This document shows positions 62,014-64,000 of a DNA stretch of 64,000 bases, in pieces (position 1 is the stretch's first letter; each line of letters starts with the position of its first letter). The notes below the pieces were generated by a model. The model was not told the origin of the DNA. It saw only the letters and a list, made by a program, of their open reading frames with translations, and searched no databases. The DNA comes from Vigna angularis. Lineage: Eukaryota; Streptophyta; Magnoliopsida; Fabales; Fabaceae. The position numbers and the translations under genes are program-made. The DNA is taken from positions 15,171,001 to 15,235,000 of the forward strand of contig NC_068979.1 of the NCBI RefSeq assembly GCF_016808095.1. Reading direction: 5' to 3'.

Positions 62014-63371
62014 TTAATATATTTTTGGATTCACTTTGTTTGAACATTCCCCATGATAAAATGAAGAAACAAAGTGATGTGTTTGAGAAGAAGAGTCAAG
62101 GTATTTACCTTTTAAGGAAGAAGTTAACAACATGCATACCTTTGTCTCCTTCTTCTTTTCTTGAGAAGGTTGCTTGTCCAACTTATTTTCTTGTTTTCTT
62201 TCTTTTTCAATTCTTTCTTTGATTTTTATCTCATCCTCTTTCACTTGTTGAGGTGTAAGAGGAATCAATGTGATTTTATTTCCTTTATGAAGGAAAGTTA
62301 TTTTGTTGGTATAGCCATCATGAGTGGAGTTATGATCATATAGCCATGGCCTACCAAGTATACATGCCCAACATCCATTGGAACAACATCACATAAAACA
62401 TTTTCTTCATAGTTGCCAATGGATATTGGTATGGTTACCTGTGTGTTCACTATTACATCTTCATCCTTTGTTATCCACTGAAGCTTATAAGGCTTGGGAT
62501 GAGAAATAGTAGGTAAGGCCAATTTGTTCACCACTCTAGAACTACAACAATTGCAAGAGGAACCACTATCCACAATCAATGAACAAGTGTTTTCAAAGAT
62601 TTTGCATCGTGTTCTGAATAGGTTTTCTCTTTGTAATTGTTCTAGTTCTTTGGTTTGACTTCCAAGAAGTCGTCTTACCAATAATAACTCACCTTGACAA
62701 GGTAAGGCTTCTTCCTTAGATATAGAAGTATCTGAGTCACTAGAAGAATCTTCATTTTGACTTTGATGGTCTAAGAGATTAGTAGGCCGTTTCTGAGGAC
62801 ACTCAGAAGAATAATGTCCTTTCTCTCCACACTTAAAGCATTTGGTCTCTCTACCCCTTGTTTCTTTTGAAGATTCTTTGTGAAAGGTATTTCTTTCTCG
62901 CTCTCTCTCTTTTTCTTTACCTCTCACTTTCTCTTTCTCTTTTTCTTTTTCTTTTTCTTGAGGCTTTTCATACCTCTTTGGACTACCCTCCCTCTTAGGA
63001 TCTTTCCTATACTTGGAGGTGGTAGGGTAATTCCTTTTAGTGGAAGCTTTTCTTCTAATTTGTTCTTCCACTCTCACACATAGCTACACAAATTCATTAA
63101 GATCTAAATAAGGTAAAAGCTCTACCTTATCTCTGATCTCATAGTTAAGACCGCTTTGGAACCTAGCTATGGTGAATCTCTCTTCCTCTTTGATTCCAGC
63201 TCTTAACATGAGTAGTTCTAACTTTTGTCTATATTCCTCAACACTCATGTTTCTTTGTTGAAGTCTATGGAGCTTGTCCATGACTTCTCTGGCATAGTAG
63301 GCTGGAACATGCCTCCGATGCAAGGCTGCCTTTAACTCATTCCAGTACTGGATGGTATAATCTCCATGCAT
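62014..63371 (-). pseudogene. E8 gag and protease relic
   Basis: From 63371 the capsid end reads YWNELKAALHRRHVPAYYAR, MSVEEYRQKLELLMLRAG and FQSGLNYEIRDKVELLPYLD. TAG at 63084-63086 interrupts it, then the same frame goes on with RVEEQIRRK. A basic Lys/Glu stretch precedes a perfect zinc knuckle CFKCGEKGHYSSEC (C-x2-C-x4-H-x4-C). The protease shows CSLIVDSGSSCNCCSS (active-site D-S-G), VNKLALPTISHPKPYKLQW and VLCDVVPMDVGHVYL, after which a frameshift (about 62365) leads to ITLIPLTPQQVKEDEIKIK and the end at 62014. RT does not follow. The order is that of Ty3/gypsy chromovirus-like elements. Confidence 0.8.
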
Positions 63372-64000
63372 CTATGTGGTAGCTCTCAAAAATTTGTTCA
63401 ACCTTCATCTATGTTTGGAAAGGTTAATTGATGGTGCAAGCAAGTTTATATCATCAAATGGAAGGTGTACAAACACTCAAACAGCCAAGAAACACACTTC
63501 AGCAGAAATTCACTCGTTCACTTCTAAATTTAGCTAAAATTGATTGTTTAGGAAGTGATTTTTTCATATCAGCTCAAATTTGACCAAATCAACAATGCAG
63601 ACAAGTTTTAAATGGTAAAATACACTTACACAAATGGTTAAACTGCATTGAAACAGCCAAATGCTCCAAATCACAGGTTGAGTTGCTAATTATGCAACAT
63701 TTTGAAGCAAAAACTGGACCAGAAACAAGAAAGCAATGGAACAAAGTTGGCTGGCACAATCAAAGGCATATGGAAGTCCTAAATGACTAGATCTAGCTAT
63801 AGAATATGAGCTAGCAAAATTAAAGGTCCTAAGACACAACAAGGATGTCAAGCACGGTGCAAAAACTTGATTTAAAAATTGACTGTTTTGGAAACCAGAA
63901 TTTAATCAACTCAACCATTCATTTTGCAAATCTGTGATTGATTGGAGTTACTATAACTTGATACATGCTTCAAATCATAAAATAAACTTGTCTCAAATTT
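63372..64000 (-). other. E8 sequence upstream of the readable gag
   Basis: No ORF, LTR or primer site recognised. AT-rich. It may be leader or intron-like sequence, or a gag N-terminus too decayed to read. Confidence 0.45.

Larger units (their letters stand above)
61067..64000 (-). mobile_element. E8: 3' part of a Ty3/gypsy element (continues right of window)
   Basis: Minus strand. 3' LTR 61067-61815, polypurine tract, then relics of protease, zinc knuckle and gag up to about 63371, and non-coding DNA to the window end. RT, RNase H and integrase are absent between protease and the LTR, so a large internal deletion has occurred. It is inserted in the Tat-type gag. The left flank is GCTCT (61062-61066); the other flank is outside the window. 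Confidence 0.82.

Overview
This window is plant nuclear DNA from repeat-rich, probably pericentromeric, heterochromatin. It is AT-rich and made mostly of nested LTR retrotransposons. The style of the elements, plus three relics of plant genes (PHOSPHO1-like phosphatase, lipin/PAH, PDS5), suggest a legume, possibly Phaseoleae (Vigna/Phaseolus); the species is inference. No complete host gene, tRNA gene, rRNA gene or CRISPR array was found.

Left block (1-37938). One Athila-like Ty3/gypsy family, called family V here, dominates. Its marks are LTRs of about 1.3 kb starting TGATAACAG and ending CATCA, a primer-binding site complementary to tRNA-Asp, a TTTTA-type leader, and a lysine-rich gag. An accessory ORF2 resembling the 'putative plant transposon protein' domain lies near the 3' end. 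E1 (minus strand, 845-25939) has been opened twice. E2 (plus, 5814-19662, target duplication caact) sits in it, and E2 itself holds E3 (minus, 10718-17964, target duplication tgatg), a gag-only element of another family. A 2385-bp solo LTR (21666-24050, target duplication actgt) also sits in E1. Next come a satellite of about 174 bp (25940-27298), a truncated gag-protease-RT copy E4 (27299-30922), a minisatellite, and E5 (31720-37938).

Middle block (37940-56471). A TIR DNA transposon with 213-bp terminal inverted repeats and a GC-rich cargo (37940-39343) is followed by low-copy DNA with relic exons. This DNA is interrupted by E6 (41085-47470), a very young gag-only LTR element with a tRNA-iMet primer site, and by E7 (48064-55714, minus), the best-preserved family V copy, with both its ORFs open. 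The right LTR of E7 has an odd duplicated junction. The last exon of a PHOSPHO1-like phosphatase follows.

Right block (56472-64000). This holds one CACTA transposon end, a GC-rich relic, an array of about 74-bp repeats, a decayed Tat/Ogre-type LTR and gag, and the 3' part of another Ty3/gypsy element (E8, minus) inserted in that gag.

Functionally the window is a record of transposition. Most family V copies lack RT, RNase H and integrase, so they must have been moved by autonomous relatives. The most notable signal is not a gene. It is an array of small stem-loops whose stems co-vary while the loop TACTGA(A/T)G stays constant. The array lies between gag and ORF2, framed by two related modules, and a lone copy follows the ORF2 stop. 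A GC-rich near-palindrome, CCGCTSAGCGG, recurs in the LTRs and in the ORF2 leader.
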